A stretch of DNA of 64,000 bases from JACRDG01 sp963760985 (lineage in GTDB: Bacteria; Desulfobacterota; Desulfomonilia; Desulfomonilales; Desulfomonilaceae). Position 1 is the first letter of the stretch, and each line of letters begins with the position of its first letter. The position numbers were made by a program, and so were the translations under genes. Of this stretch, positions 36,678 to 46,919 are shown piece by piece. Location: positions 1-64,000 of the forward strand of contig CAVXFM010000002.1 in the NCBI GenBank assembly GCA_963760985.1, in the 5' to 3' direction. The notes under the pieces are model-generated. The model did no database searches and was not told the origin of the DNA. It saw nothing but the letters and a program-made list of their open reading frames with translations.

Positions 36678-38375
36678 TCAGGTAGCGGACCTGATCCGGG
36701 CAAAGGAAGCCTGCACCAGATGTTGTCGTTTCAGCTCCTTGCGCAGGACCTTGCCCACCGGGCTTCTCGGCAGGTCGGCCATAAACTGAATTTCCGTGGG
36801 GACTTTGTGCGCATCAAGCTTCTTCGCGCAAAAGCTCCTCATCTCTTCGCTCGAAGCAGCTTCTCCTTTCTTGAGAACCAGAAAGGCCTTCACGATTTCG
36901 CCTCCTTCCAAGGCAGGAATCCCGATCGCGCACGCATCCTGAACCTTGGGATGGGAAAAGAGCACCTCCTCCACATCCCGGGGATATACCCTTTGGCCAG
37001 CAGCGCTGATCATGTCCTTCTTGCGATCCACGATGGTAAAATATCCATCCTTGTCCACTGTCGCAATATCGCCGGTGAGCAGCCAACCATCTTTGAGCGC
37101 GTCCGCGGTTTTCTCGGAAAGGTTGAGATATCCTTTCATCACCTGGGGACCTCTCACGCACAACTCACCCGGAACGTCAGGTGTGGTGATTTCCCGAGTG
37201 AAGTCCTCCACATCCACGATCTTGGCCTCAGTGTCGGGCAGCGGCAATCCGATCGTGCCCACCTTGGTCTTTCCGCCCAAAGGATTGATGTGAGTGACCG
37301 GCGAGCTTTCCGTCAACCCGTATCCCTCACAGATCTGCACCCCGTGAAGTTTCTCAAAGGAACGGATCGTCTGCAATGGCAAGGCAGAACCTCCTGAAAA
37401 GCACCCCTTGAGCGATTTCAGGTCGTACTTGCTCAGTTTGGGATCATTCACCACCGCGTTATAGAAGTTGGGCAACCCTGGAAGGTACGTAGGATTGTAA
37501 TTCGCCACCGCTTCGAGGATGTCCTTCGGCTCAGGCAAAGGAACAAGGATGTCACCGTACCCGTGGAACACCCCAAGATTGAGCGCGCAGGTCAGCCCGA
37601 AGCTGTGAAAAAAGGGCAGGCATCCGACGACCACCTCCTGGCCGTCTTTGAATGAAGGAAACCACGCCTTGACCTGCTGAACGTTATAGGAAAGGTTCCC
37701 GTGGGAGAGTTCCACTCCTTTGGGCTTACCGGTTGTGGCGCTCGTGTACAGGATGAACGCGGTATCGCTCATGCTCGCTCGCGGGCGCGGCATCTTGGGC
37801 AAGTGCTTTTCGAGCAGATCGGTGAACTCGCACACGTCTTTTTCCTCTGGCGTGTGCAGGTGCAGATGACTCTTGACCAGGGCAAACAGTTGCTTCTTCA
37901 CAAACGGGAGATAATCCCGAATGTGACAGGATATGATGCTCCTGATGCGTGTACGTTTCCGCACGTTGATCATGCGCGGGGTCAGGATGTCGAGACAAAT
38001 CAGCACCGTGGAACCCGCGTCCTTCATTTGAAACTCAAGGAGCATGTCGTCGAGTCTGGGGTTGTGCATCACCACCACCGCGCCGGCAGCGAGGGTGCCG
38101 TAGATCCCCACCACGGTTTGTACAAGATTCGGCAAGAGCAGGGACACCTTGTCACCCGGTTTGACCCCAAGACTCTCCAGGGCCGATGCGAACCGGAAGA
38201 CCATCCGCTCGAGTTCCTTGTAAGTAATCACTGTTTCCTGGAACATGAGGGCCGGCCGGTCTCCGAACCTGGAGACGGTCCTCTTGAACGCATCGTACAA
38301 AGAGATTTCTTTCGAAGCGAACCGATTGGGGAACACTTCTCGCGTACGACCTGAGCCAGACTTTTTCCATGACAC
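36678..38375 (-). CDS. Long-chain fatty-acid-CoA ligase-like AMP-binding enzyme
   Basis: ATP-dependent acyl-adenylate-forming enzyme, about 565 residues. Present are the phosphate loop (YTSATTGKPKGVELSHGN), A5 motif (GYGLTESSPV), A7/A8 (LLTGDIATVDKDGYFTIVDRKKDMI) and A10 lysine (PRSPVGKVLRKEL). The loop has SATTG in place of the usual SGTTG. GTG 38375, with GGGAG before it, is favoured over ATG 38444 because the extra 23 residues look unconserved. No beta-oxidation genes adjoin. Typical function is activating fatty acids for degradation or lipid synthesis; substrate length cannot be told. Confidence 0.87.
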   Translation of the reverse strand: MSWKKSGSGRTREVFPNRFASKEISLYDAFKRTVSRFGDRPALMFQETVITYKELERMVFRFASALESLGVKPGDKVSLLLPNLVQTVVGIYGTLAAGAVVVMHNPRLDDMLLEFQMKDAGSTVLICLDILTPRMINVRKRTRIRSIISCHIRDYLPFVKKQLFALVKSHLHLHTPEEKDVCEFTDLLEKHLPKMPRPRASMSDTAFILYTSATTGKPKGVELSHGNLSYNVQQVKAWFPSFKDGQEVVVGCLPFFHSFGLTCALNLGVFHGYGDILVPLPEPKDILEAVANYNPTYLPGLPNFYNAVVNDPKLSKYDLKSLKGCFSGGSALPLQTIRSFEKLHGVQICEGYGLTESSPVTHINPLGGKTKVGTIGLPLPDTEAKIVDVEDFTREITTPDVPGELCVRGPQVMKGYLNLSEKTADALKDGWLLTGDIATVDKDGYFTIVDRKKDMISAAGQRVYPRDVEEVLFSHPKVQDACAIGIPALEGGEIVKAFLVLKKGEAASSEEMRSFCAKKLDAHKVPTEIQFMADLPRSPVGKVLRKELKRQHLVQASFARIRSAT

Positions 38376-38705
38376 GCTACTCCCGGTCTTTGGATGATGG
38401 AGAGGGGCTAATGAAACTTTTCCAAGAACCGTTCCTGCACACATCTGCCGAGCGCCTCGTGGGTTGACACAGGATCAACCCGGCGAGTTTTGCTGCCATC
38501 TCAGTAAGTCAATCGGGTACAATAGGTCTGGGTGGATACGTTTGCCGTGATGAGGCTGCTTGCTGAGCCTTTGTGCTGTCTCACCGAATGTTAGCGCAAA
38601 TCAGGCCGCAGGTCACCATAATTCAGGAGCGACCGACATGTCGTCGTGTTCGATGAAACAGGTCCATCCCTTGGTGGCGCTACCGGATTGGGTCCCGGTC
38701 CAGCC

Positions 38706-40536
38706 TCAGTATCGAACTTTCAGGACAGGGAGCGAGGGCTGCGCGGTTCCCCCTGTCAGACGAAACGCGGCTCCGCGCTTCAGCCATATTCTGCCGATGC
38801 TCTTGCCGTTGCGGGTGATGTCCAGAGGTGTTTCAGCTTCGGCAAGTTTTGAGGGATCGATTGCTGCCGACTTTGCTTGCCCCCACCTGAGCGTCTGACC
38901 GGCCATCCTGATGACAAGAGGAGCGGTTGCGGGAGCATTGGTCTTCATGTCAACGATGGTCACCATCCCCTGTACTCGGAAGTTGCAGCTTGTCTCCGGA
39001 ATAGGCCACAAAAGGAAGGCCTTTTGACCTCCTGAGCACCAGGTATTCCAGTTTCGGCTCAACCACCGCGATGAAGCTTTGCCCAAGGACCTTGTTTCGT
39101 AACTTGGCTTGCAACGGGAAAACTATCTCACCGTTGTTACTGCGGCCGAACTGTGCTTGGAGATCCAGAGAAGTGTCGATGCAATGCCCGCGGTCGTCGT
39201 CAGGATCAGGGGACGATTCAGCGCGGAAGCCGCGTAGATCTACTTTCATCGCAGTTTCATCGTCCGGGTCCAGGTTGGTTCGTGGGTCCATGATAGTAAG
39301 AAGGTCGCCCTTCATGACAATGAGCTTTTCTCCGGTTTCCACCACCAGGGGCTTGTCGTTTACCCGCACACAAAAATAATTCACCCGCGTGGCGCCATCT
39401 TCTCTCTCCCTCGCGCGTGCGCGGGATTGGCTGATCTCCACAGGGATCGCGGCCATGAGGAACCGGTCTTTTCTCACTTCGATTACCGTATTTGCCTTGA
39501 CCTTCACGCCATGTCCCACATCGTCGAGTCTGCTGGTCTGCCCTTTAAAGCGAGCGGTAAGACCTCGCGGGTAATTGGCTTCCACATGGACGACCCGTAC
39601 GATGTCTCCCTTTTCCACCTTGAGTACGTCCTTCCCCTTGACGACGATGGGGGTTCGATTGTTTATCGAAACCACCAGAAACCGCAGGTCCGGATTTTCC
39701 AGATAGATTTTGGGTGTTTCCAGGACAATGCCGAACTCCTCCAGGAATGCGTTGATCACCATGGTCTGGTATCTGACTCTCACGCGGAAGTCAGCAATGT
39801 TCTTGGATGTCTCTATTCCAAAAGCAGGGATGCCCACCTTGGTCAATGCGTGGAAGGTAGCGGAAAGCCTTTGCTCCTTGTGGCGTGATTTTTCGGACAA
39901 TGTCATGTGATTGTTGAAACGAAAATGATGAGCCGGATCGGAAATCTGAGCGTTGACGCTCATGAGGACTTTCTTGACCATGCTTTCGATGTGTATGACG
40001 CGGCCATCCTGTGTCATGTGCTCGGCAGCATCGGCAATGATCGACTGACCGAAACGCATGGGATTGCGCGCGGAGGACGCCCATAAGGGCGCGTAAAAAC
40101 CCGAACCGTCGTGCAAATTGAGGAAGAAGTCGCTCCTTTTCATCAAGTCCTTGATAATACCGACCAACATTATTTCGCGATCTGTAGGATTGGGGTCGAG
40201 AGCGAATTTGCGATTCATGTCTCCGTGGAGGCCGCGGTTGTTCTTGACGATAGACAGAAAGTTGGCACGAGGCACCACGATCAGATTGCCCTTTTTCAGG
40301 GCTGCATCCGCGTAAAGATCAGCAGCGAGGTACCCTCCCGGCTCGTCACCCTGGATGCCACCAAGGAGCAAAAGCGTAGGACCGGGGCTTGCTCCCTTGA
40401 TAAAATAGACGTCCAAATGACAGTCTTCGCCTTTGAAGTAGACCTTGTGTGTGGTCTTCGCAAGGAGAGGTGAGTACGCCATCACCACGAGAACGAAAAC
40501 GGCCAGAATACAGGCAACTGATTTGAACCGATGCAT
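38706..40536 (-). CDS. Csd4-like M99-type peptidoglycan carboxypeptidase, frameshifted
   Basis: Periplasmic zinc peptidase resembling H. pylori Csd4/C. jejuni Pgp1 (M99), which cut peptidoglycan tripeptides to dipeptides and set helical cell shape. A signal segment opens the protein (SVACILAVFVLVVMAYSPLLA). Zinc ligands appear as GGIQGDEPGG: the usual His is Gln, the hallmark of the Csd4 branch, with Glu three residues on, and the His in NLHDGSGF. FGIETSK holds the probable catalytic Glu. C-terminal beta-rich repeats follow (residues 260-600). One extra base near 38978 splits the gene; correction gives GDKLQLRVQGMVTIVDM. ATG 40536 starts at the signal peptide. It is downstream of a Csd6-like gene and a coiled-coil gene. 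Confidence 0.8.
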
Positions 40537-40988
40537 CGCGAAGTCAAGTCGGCACTCAATCCTTCGCAATGACCACGAGCGTACACAGGCAGCCTTGAGC
40601 TGGGGGGAAACGGGGGGGTGCGTATATCCGCGCTGGGGACGTTCTGAAACATGGTATGGACCCGCCGGACTTGGGAAAACTCGCTCCGAGACCCGGACGA
40701 GAGTCTTCATACTATCATAAGATCGCATCTTCGGAGACTCGACGGCTCTCTGTGAGGAAAAATGGCGCTTGTTCTCCGAGGATTTCGTCCTCAGAGCCTG
40801 GGCCCAAACACCGGGAAACCGCTTGTGCACCCGGGTCCTAGGAACGCCGCGCCTGAGAAACCCGTACATACACAGACAGGGCCATTACTCAACACGCGGT
40901 CAGCCCCGCGGTCTTTTATCACAGGTTCCCACGCAGAGCTTGAGAAGAGACAGTCGTCACGGGTTGTCCCCTGGGGACTGCGGGTCTT

Positions 40989-42080
40989 TTAAAGGGCTCG
41001 TCTTTTCTCGGTTCCTCTATTCTTGCCGGCCCCAGAAGGCCCGTGGTTTTTCGCGCTCAGCGTCTTGACTTCTTTTCGGTCAAATCCCCGCTGGAATACT
41101 ATCCGTCCATCTTGTCCGTACAGAAGGATCGACACTCTGGACAAGGTCGCGGACGACCGCGTGTCCCCGTAGGGCAGCTCCACTCTGGAATTGTATTTGA
41201 AAGAAACGCTCTCCCCCTCACGAAAATCCGAAGGAAGGTCGCCCTCTCCGAGCCGTGCGCGCTTCGGGTACGCGTATATTTTGCTCTCCTGCCCGTCTCC
41301 CATTTCTACGAACACGAAAAGATAACCGGAAAACCGGATATCCGGCTGATCTTTGACCAGTTGGAAACTCAAGGTCCCGCTGTTGGAGCGATCCGCGATA
41401 GCGGTTACGCGCTGCGCGTTGAAATTGATTATCGGACCCTTTGATTCCGTGTTTTCAGGCTCGGGGCTTTTTGGTGGGATGGATTCCGCCTCGACTTCGC
41501 TGCGGCTATCTCCCGGTTTCCTGGCGGTAGCGGGCACACCGAACTCGCGGGTCCCTGATTCTTGCAGAGCAACAAGCGGCCCTTCTGACTCCTTGGGCTT
41601 TTCGGTCTTGGCCAACGGGCTCGCACTGTCCAAAGACGGGGTCTGTTGGCCGACTGCCAGGGTGGGCGGCTCTTGCAACTCCTTGAGGCGCTTTTCTTGC
41701 ACGCTCAGAGCCACCTCTTTTTGCTTCAATTCTTCCTGAAGAGATCGGACCTTTTCCTCTAAGGCCTGGTCTTGAACGATCTTGTCCGTGTTCACAGAAC
41801 GGCCCCAAAAGCCTTTCACCACAGACACGGTCACGAGGACTGCTACGCAGATCGTCACCCCCGCAGCCACCCGAATTCTCCATGGAGTCAACTCAATCTG
41901 GCGACTCCGGCCTGTCTCGCCTATCACCACCAGAGAATAACGAGCCTTGCTACGGACTTTTGGCGCGGGAATGGGGGGCACCTCCCGAAGAGGAGGACCA
42001 CTGCTCTTCGAGGATTCGGAGCCCTTCACTTTTGCCACTAGCCAGGACCATGCTTTTCCAGCCTTTATCACGGTAATCAT
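40989..42080 (-). CDS. Single-pass membrane protein with periplasmic coiled coil
   Basis: Up to 363 residues, no family recognised. A cytoplasmic basic N-terminus leads to one membrane helix (about residues 70-90, VAAGVTICVAVLVTVSVVKG), a coiled coil (about 98-135, LEEKVRSLQEELKQKEVALS), a low-complexity Ser/Pro/Glu linker, and a C-terminal beta-type domain (FQLVKDQPDIRFSGYLFVFV). The start is uncertain: ATG 42080 and GTG 42071 (AGGGAG at 9 nt) lie inside the upstream gene, and later GTG codons are possible. Position between Csd6-like and Csd4-like genes suggests a scaffold for peptidoglycan enzymes (inference). Confidence 0.7.
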   Translation of the reverse strand: MITVIKAGKAWSWLVAKVKGSESSKSSGPPLREVPPIPAPKVRSKARYSLVVIGETGRSRQIELTPWRIRVAAGVTICVAVLVTVSVVKGFWGRSVNTDKIVQDQALEEKVRSLQEELKQKEVALSVQEKRLKELQEPPTLAVGQQTPSLDSASPLAKTEKPKESEGPLVALQESGTREFGVPATARKPGDSRSEVEAESIPPKSPEPENTESKGPIINFNAQRVTAIADRSNSGTLSFQLVKDQPDIRFSGYLFVFVEMGDGQESKIYAYPKRARLGEGDLPSDFREGESVSFKYNSRVELPYGDTRSSATLSRVSILLYGQDGRIVFQRGFDRKEVKTLSAKNHGPSGAGKNRGTEKRRAL

Positions 42081-43793
42081 CTCCCTGGAAGGACTGAAGG
42101 AACTTGACCCGAACTCGTCCCTTCTCCTTCACCGTTTCCACTTTGTCAATTTCTACTCGAATAGTTCGGTACTTGCCAAAGAAAGCTCGTTTCGACTTGA
42201 GGAAAGCCTTGTAATCCATGCTCCCCTGTCGGAACTTGGGATGATACATTTTTGCGTAATTGTCAAGATCCTTTTGTTCCCAAGCATGCTTCCAATGATC
42301 AAGAAATTCCAGAACCGCCTTGTTTTCTTCTTTTTTGCTATGAAGGTGCGAGACCTCCGGTTCGGCAATTACTGAGGCAGGCGCAGAAGGGGGCTGCTTT
42401 TCCTTGCGCCGGGGACCGCGTTGCGGCACATGCAGGGCCACGGTCAGCCCAAGTCCTTCCGTTTCCGATGCAGTACGGTCAAGGGTTTCTTTCTCCGCGG
42501 TTGCCACTGTTTTTGGGGGTTGGGGCGCGCACGGGGAAATCCTTGCTTGTGCCCTGGGCACGGGAAGCAGCTCAGAGGGCGCGTACGAGGGCATCATGCG
42601 CGCGACCATTAGTCGCTCGGGAGTCAAGTCGCTCACGATGCGCTCACTCACCTCCGTGGGCGGGACCTCTAACTCTTCCTTGGCAGGAACACTCGTGAGC
42701 CTGTCCAACACCACCCCCCGGGACGGCGCGGTTGGACGTGGCATCTCCATATCGCCACTGGGGTTCTGCTCTGGCTCATCCGTGGACACGAGACGGATGC
42801 GGAACTCACTATTGCGCTCTGTTCCCGGCACCGCGTCAGCACCCACCCTGGCAAGGAGGGTTCTGACCGGAAAAGGATCGTCAACAGGCTGGTGGTAGTC
42901 CTCGGAATAGATGGCGAACTTTCCGCCCTCTTCAACGATATAGAGGACCTTCAGCCCGGAACTCCGAAAGGCATCTGAGCTGTATGTTTGAGAGAATACC
43001 GCGGTAATGAGTCCGTTCTGCCGATAAAGATACACGTCCCCGAGTCGCACCCGAATCTTCTTGTACCGCTGGCTGAGTCTTTTCTTTTCTCTTTCCACCC
43101 GTTGAAATCCAGCCAGCAGCTTTGAAAATTCGGTGAATAGTGGCTCATATACGCGTCCACGTCTCGGGACTCCCAGGATTGGCGCCACGACTCCACAAAA
43201 TCCCGTAAGCGTCGTTCCTGGTTCAGTATCTGCGAACGAGGCACCAAGACGAGCTTCTTCACCACTATGAGGGGCGTGTCTTGCAGCCTGATGAACCGTG
43301 AAGCCTTGATGAGGTCCTGGTTCTCCAACACGACGCATCCGTTGGAATCCGGTCTTTCCCCCAGCGGTTTGTCTCGGCCGTGGAGCCAAATCCCGTCGCC
43401 GCTCTTTCCCCGACGGCGGTCCACGAAATTCGGATAGTCTGTCGTAAATGCCCACTGGCCGTATTTGGACGGCAATCTGCGACCATCTATGACAGAACAG
43501 AATAAATACACCCCTTCAGGGGTCTTCATGTCACCGCGCACCCACTTGTCTCCGTCGTTTTCGCCGGTGGAACACCGGTACGACTCGACCAGCGAGGGTT
43601 CGCCGTCTTTGATCCGCCACACGCTCAGACGCTGCTGGGACTTGTCCACAATCATCGCGTGGAAAGTCCCTTCGACCATCCAGTTCAGGAGAGCCTGAGG
43701 GTACAGGGGCTCACTGCTCCACGCGCGTTGCGTCCACAACATGCCGATTGCAAGAGCTGTCAGCAGGATTGTGAAAGCGCGCACTCGCGGCAT
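41950..43793 (-). CDS. Csd6-like L,D-transpeptidase-fold protein with NTF2-like domains, frameshifted
   Basis: Exported enzyme of about 614 residues. After a signal peptide comes a YkuD domain (about 35-195) with HGRDKPLGERPDSNGCVVLE; the catalytic Cys is in SNGC, and the motif is a variant of SHGC. Next is an NTF2/SnoaL-like domain (WRQSWESRDVDAYMSHYSPNF), a proline/glutamate-rich linker, and a second NTF2-like domain (WKHAWEQKDLDNYAKMYHPKF). YkuD plus NTF2 is the layout of H. pylori Csd6/C. jejuni Pgp2, an L,D-carboxypeptidase. One missing A near 43081-43088 breaks the frame; restoring it gives GWKEKKKRLSQRYKKIR. It overlaps the next gene. ATG 43793 has GAGG 6 nt upstream; 43829 is an alternative. 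Confidence 0.82.
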
Positions 43794-43909
43794 GGGAGAC
43801 CTCGAAAATCTTTTTTCAGGCGACAACATAGGCTTTTCTTTACAAGGTACTTGTGCGAAAAGTCAAGACCGTTTTACATTAAGTTTTAGATATAGACCTT
43901 TGATGTTTC

Positions 43910-45202
43910 TTATGAAAACACACGGTCAAATATCGCATCCACCCAGCGCAACGCGTGGGCCACATCGAACGCGCCTGCGATCTCCTCCCGCGACAGGTGT
44001 TGCAACACCGCGTCGTCCTCCAGGAGGACATCTTTAAAATCGCGTCGTTTTTCCCACGCAATCATCGCGTTCCTCTGAACCAAGACGTAGGCCTCTTCTC
44101 GGGTAAGTCCCTTCTCCACAAGCTTCAACAATATGGATTCAGAGAAGAACAGGCCGTGACTGGCTTTGAGGTTTTCTGCCATGCGATCTTCGTACACCTT
44201 CATGTTGCGAATGACTTCGGTCATGCGGCTCAACATGAAATCAGCCAGAATGGTGGCATCCGGAGCGATGATCCTCTCGACGGACGAATGTGAAATGTCC
44301 CTCTCATGCCAAAGCGGGACGTTTTCCATCGCTGCCAGGGCATGGCCGCGTAGCACGCGTGCCAAGCCGCTGAGGTTCTCGGTGAGCACGGGGTTGCGCT
44401 TGTGCGGCATGGCTGACGAGCCTTTTTGGCCTGCGTGAAAGAATTCCTCCACCTCTCCCACTTCCGAGCGCTGGAGGTGCCTTATTTCCACCGCGATCTT
44501 CTCGATACTGGAGCCCATGAGCGCGAGTGCTGAAAAATACGCTGCATGTCGATCACGCTGAATGATCTGGGTGGATATCGGGGCTGGTTTGAGGCCTAAC
44601 CTGGCCAGGATAGCCTCCTCCATCTGTGGATCGAGATGAGCGTACGTGCCGACCGCGCCGGAAATCTTACCCACTGAGATCGTGTCGAGCGTCGCGTCCC
44701 AGCGCGTCAAATGCCTGGACATCTCGCTATAGAAAACAGCGAGCTTGAGACCGAATGTGATGGGCTCCGCATGGATCCCATGTGACCGGCCAATCATGTA
44801 CGTGTGCCGATGCTCGAACGCGCGTGCCTTCAGCGCGTCCAATAACTCTTCCAGGCCCTTGCGGATGAGGAGTCCCGCTTGGCGTAGCAGCAACGACAAC
44901 GCGGTGTCGACCACATCGTACGAGGTGAGTCCCTTGTGGATAAAGCGTGAGTCTTCACCCACGAATTCTGCCACGGAGGTCGTAAATGCTATGACGTCAT
45001 GTCTGGTGATCTTTTCGATTTCATCGATGCGGTCAGGGTCGAAATTGGCGCGGGAGCGGATACGTTCCATGCTTTCGGCAGGTATGACGCCCCTTTCTGC
45101 CCAAGCCTCGCACACGGCCAATTCGATTTGAAGCCACGTGCGGTAGCGATTCTCAGCAGCCCAAATTCCTCCCATTTGTTCACGGGTATAGCGTGGGACC
45201 AA
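43910..45202 (-). CDS. purB: Adenylosuccinate lyase PurB
   Basis: Cytosolic fumarase-superfamily enzyme that splits adenylosuccinate (and SAICAR) releasing fumarate, in purine biosynthesis. Signature GSSAMPHKRNPVLTENL is intact, as are TSYDVVDTALSLLL and the catalytic-base region RSHGIHAEPITFG. Length about 430 is normal. TTG 45202 is chosen because translation then begins MVPRYTREQMG as in relatives, after AAAGGA; an earlier start at 45259 would add 19 unconserved residues. purA lies 1.7 kb away, but not in the same transcript. Confidence 0.93.
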   Translation of the reverse strand: MVPRYTREQMGGIWAAENRYRTWLQIELAVCEAWAERGVIPAESMERIRSRANFDPDRIDEIEKITRHDVIAFTTSVAEFVGEDSRFIHKGLTSYDVVDTALSLLLRQAGLLIRKGLEELLDALKARAFEHRHTYMIGRSHGIHAEPITFGLKLAVFYSEMSRHLTRWDATLDTISVGKISGAVGTYAHLDPQMEEAILARLGLKPAPISTQIIQRDRHAAYFSALALMGSSIEKIAVEIRHLQRSEVGEVEEFFHAGQKGSSAMPHKRNPVLTENLSGLARVLRGHALAAMENVPLWHERDISHSSVERIIAPDATILADFMLSRMTEVIRNMKVYEDRMAENLKASHGLFFSESILLKLVEKGLTREEAYVLVQRNAMIAWEKRRDFKDVLLEDDAVLQHLSREEIAGAFDVAHALRWVDAIFDRVFS

Positions 45203-45678
45203 ACCATCATCCTTTCTGAGCGCCTCACGCAAGCGAGGATTATACTTGCCGCGTCCCAACCTACAGCGCTCCGTTCATCTGAGCACCCTTGCACACCGGT
45301 AACCGGGCGACGGGCGGACCACCTCCAAGGAATCATGAGGCTTTAAAGGCCGTGGACCTCCTGGTAACGAATGCCTCCCAGCCATCCCTTTATGTGATGT
45401 GGTCTTGTGAACTCGAAAGCAGTAGGGTTCCGTTCTGAATGCGGGAACGGAAAACCCCACGCTTGCCACAAGAAAGTTGGGGTTAGGGGAACTGACTCGA
45501 GGCAAGCCAAGCGGACCGAGTGTAGCACAATGGCCGCTGGTCTTGCAAATGTTAACTGCGTGCCCATTGAGGTCATTTTTTTTGCAACCCTTGAGCACCG
45601 ATCGGTATCTAATAGGTAGAATGTCGCGTTCATCTTCGTCACGGTAACGGGCGTGCTGAACAAGTGGAGGTGCGAATT
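45203..45678. other. Divergent intergenic region between purB and a small gene
   Basis: About 475 bases without a convincing gene. A weak hairpin (GGGTTCCG with CGGAAAACCC near 45425-45459) is visible. Nothing else was recognised. Confidence 0.4.
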
Positions 45679-45915
45679 ATGACCACGAATTCCGAGAAGG
45701 CCAGACGAATCATCACTGAAATAGAGAGGACCAGCCCTTACATGTACGAGGGGCTGTATGGCAATTTTTTGAGGAACTTCATGGAAGGTGACAAATCGCG
45801 CTGGACTCATGACCTCTCCCAATACTTGAGTCACACGAATCAAGATTGGGCGGATGTGGGCTTCGAGATAGCGGGTATGCTATGGGAAAGGTTCGAAAAG
45901 CGGATCTCCTGCTAG
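45679..45915 (+). CDS. Small hypothetical protein
   Basis: A 78-residue soluble, mostly helical protein with a rather acidic, Trp-containing sequence (SRWTHDLSQYLSH, DWADVGFEIAGMLWERF). It has a good ribosome site (GGAGGTG) about 7 nt before ATG 45679. No family or neighbour-based function recognised. It appears to be a single-gene unit. Confidence 0.6.
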   Translation: MTTNSEKARRIITEIERTSPYMYEGLYGNFLRNFMEGDKSRWTHDLSQYLSHTNQDWADVGFEIAGMLWERFEKRISC

Positions 45916-46229
45916 GAGCTGTTGCAGATGCCCGCGCTCCGCGGGCCTTTCCAAAGAACTCATCACAATGGGGTGTCGATGCACGTGGTGCATGCGAGCC
46001 CCTGAAAAGCGGTCTGTGGCCGCGACCAAGGTGCCCGACCTACTCGTGTCGTACCGGGGTTCGCGGCAACGTCCACACGATTTTCACAACTTTCAAAGTG
46101 CTTGCAGTCGATGGACTCGCATGAGAGCCACCTACCAACCGGTGATGTGCAGCGCGCCCTTTCATGGGATGGGTGCCAGTCCATTATCATGCTCCCGGGT
46201 GTAGTATTGAGGAATCGGTCTGGCACGCT
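45916..46229. other. Intergenic region before the nuclease gene
   Basis: About 315 bases. A short GC-rich hairpin (CCCGCG CT CCGCGGG near 45930-45945) lies just after the small gene. No other gene, repeat or promoter was recognised. Confidence 0.4.
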
Positions 46230-46712
46230 ATGAAACGACTAGGAGCGCTTCAGGTTTGTATCGTCATACTCGTTTGTCTGAGCGCGTGCCGTTCGACCGC
46301 GGCCTGGTCCGGGAAATGCGTCGGGATCTCCGACGGAGATACCATCAAGGTGATGCGTCAAGGCAAGCTGGAAAAGATCCGCCTTTTTGGCGTGGATTGT
46401 CCTGAAATGGCCCAAGATTTCGGCCGTCGTGCGAAGCAGTTCACCGCATCTCTGGTGTTCGGAAAGACAGTGCGGGTTGCCCCCGTGACCCGAGACCGGT
46501 ACGGTCGAACCGTTGCGTGGGTCTCGATAGGACGCGTGAGCCTCAACCGCGAACTGATCCGTGCGGGCTTGGCGTGGTGGTATCGTAAGTACGCAGCCTC
46601 GCGGAGGGATCTTGAACGGCTCGAACAGGAGGCGAGACACGCCAGGATCGGCTTGTGGTCCCAGCACAATCCAATTCCACCCTGGGAATTTCGTCGGGAA
46701 AAACGCCAATGA
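46230..46712 (+). CDS. Thermonuclease (SNase-like) lipoprotein
   Basis: A 160-residue exported nuclease of the Staphylococcus nuclease family. The lipobox LSAC near residue 16 suggests a lipoprotein. Family motifs are SDGDTIKV (calcium ligand Asp), IRLFGVDCPEM (catalytic Arg), VRVAPVTRDRYGRTVAWV (second catalytic Glu/Arg region: RDRYGR) and RAGLAWWYRKY. ATG 46230 begins the signal peptide. It would degrade extracellular nucleic acid. A family C repeat follows, in the convergent gap with purA. Confidence 0.88.
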   Translation: MKRLGALQVCIVILVCLSACRSTAAWSGKCVGISDGDTIKVMRQGKLEKIRLFGVDCPEMAQDFGRRAKQFTASLVFGKTVRVAPVTRDRYGRTVAWVSIGRVSLNRELIRAGLAWWYRKYAASRRDLERLEQEARHARIGLWSQHNPIPPWEFRREKRQ

Positions 46713-46743
46713 AGCGAGACAATGCAAGCCCCGGGCAGAGCAA

Positions 46744-46907
46744 TTATAGTGAACCCCGATGACCTGGAGGATCACCACGAACCATGAAAATGGCACCCTG
46801 TCCAGCGACCAGCGGGAGCTGGCAAGTGCTTGAAGTTCTTGGGGATGGGGGTTCGGGGGAAGGCCCTTCTTTCAAGAAGGGCCTTCCCCCGAAAATGCAT
46901 TTTCATA
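46744..46907 (-). repeat. Family C repeat, copy 2 (inverted)
   Basis: Reverse-orientation partner of 26729-26893. Its perfect 17-bp stem is at 46855-46890, and the outer pair is C-G (46854 with 46891) where copy 1 has T-A. It lies between the 3' ends of the convergent nuclease and purA genes and could end transcription from both sides. Confidence 0.88.
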
Positions 46908-46919
46908 GGAAGGTGGGCA

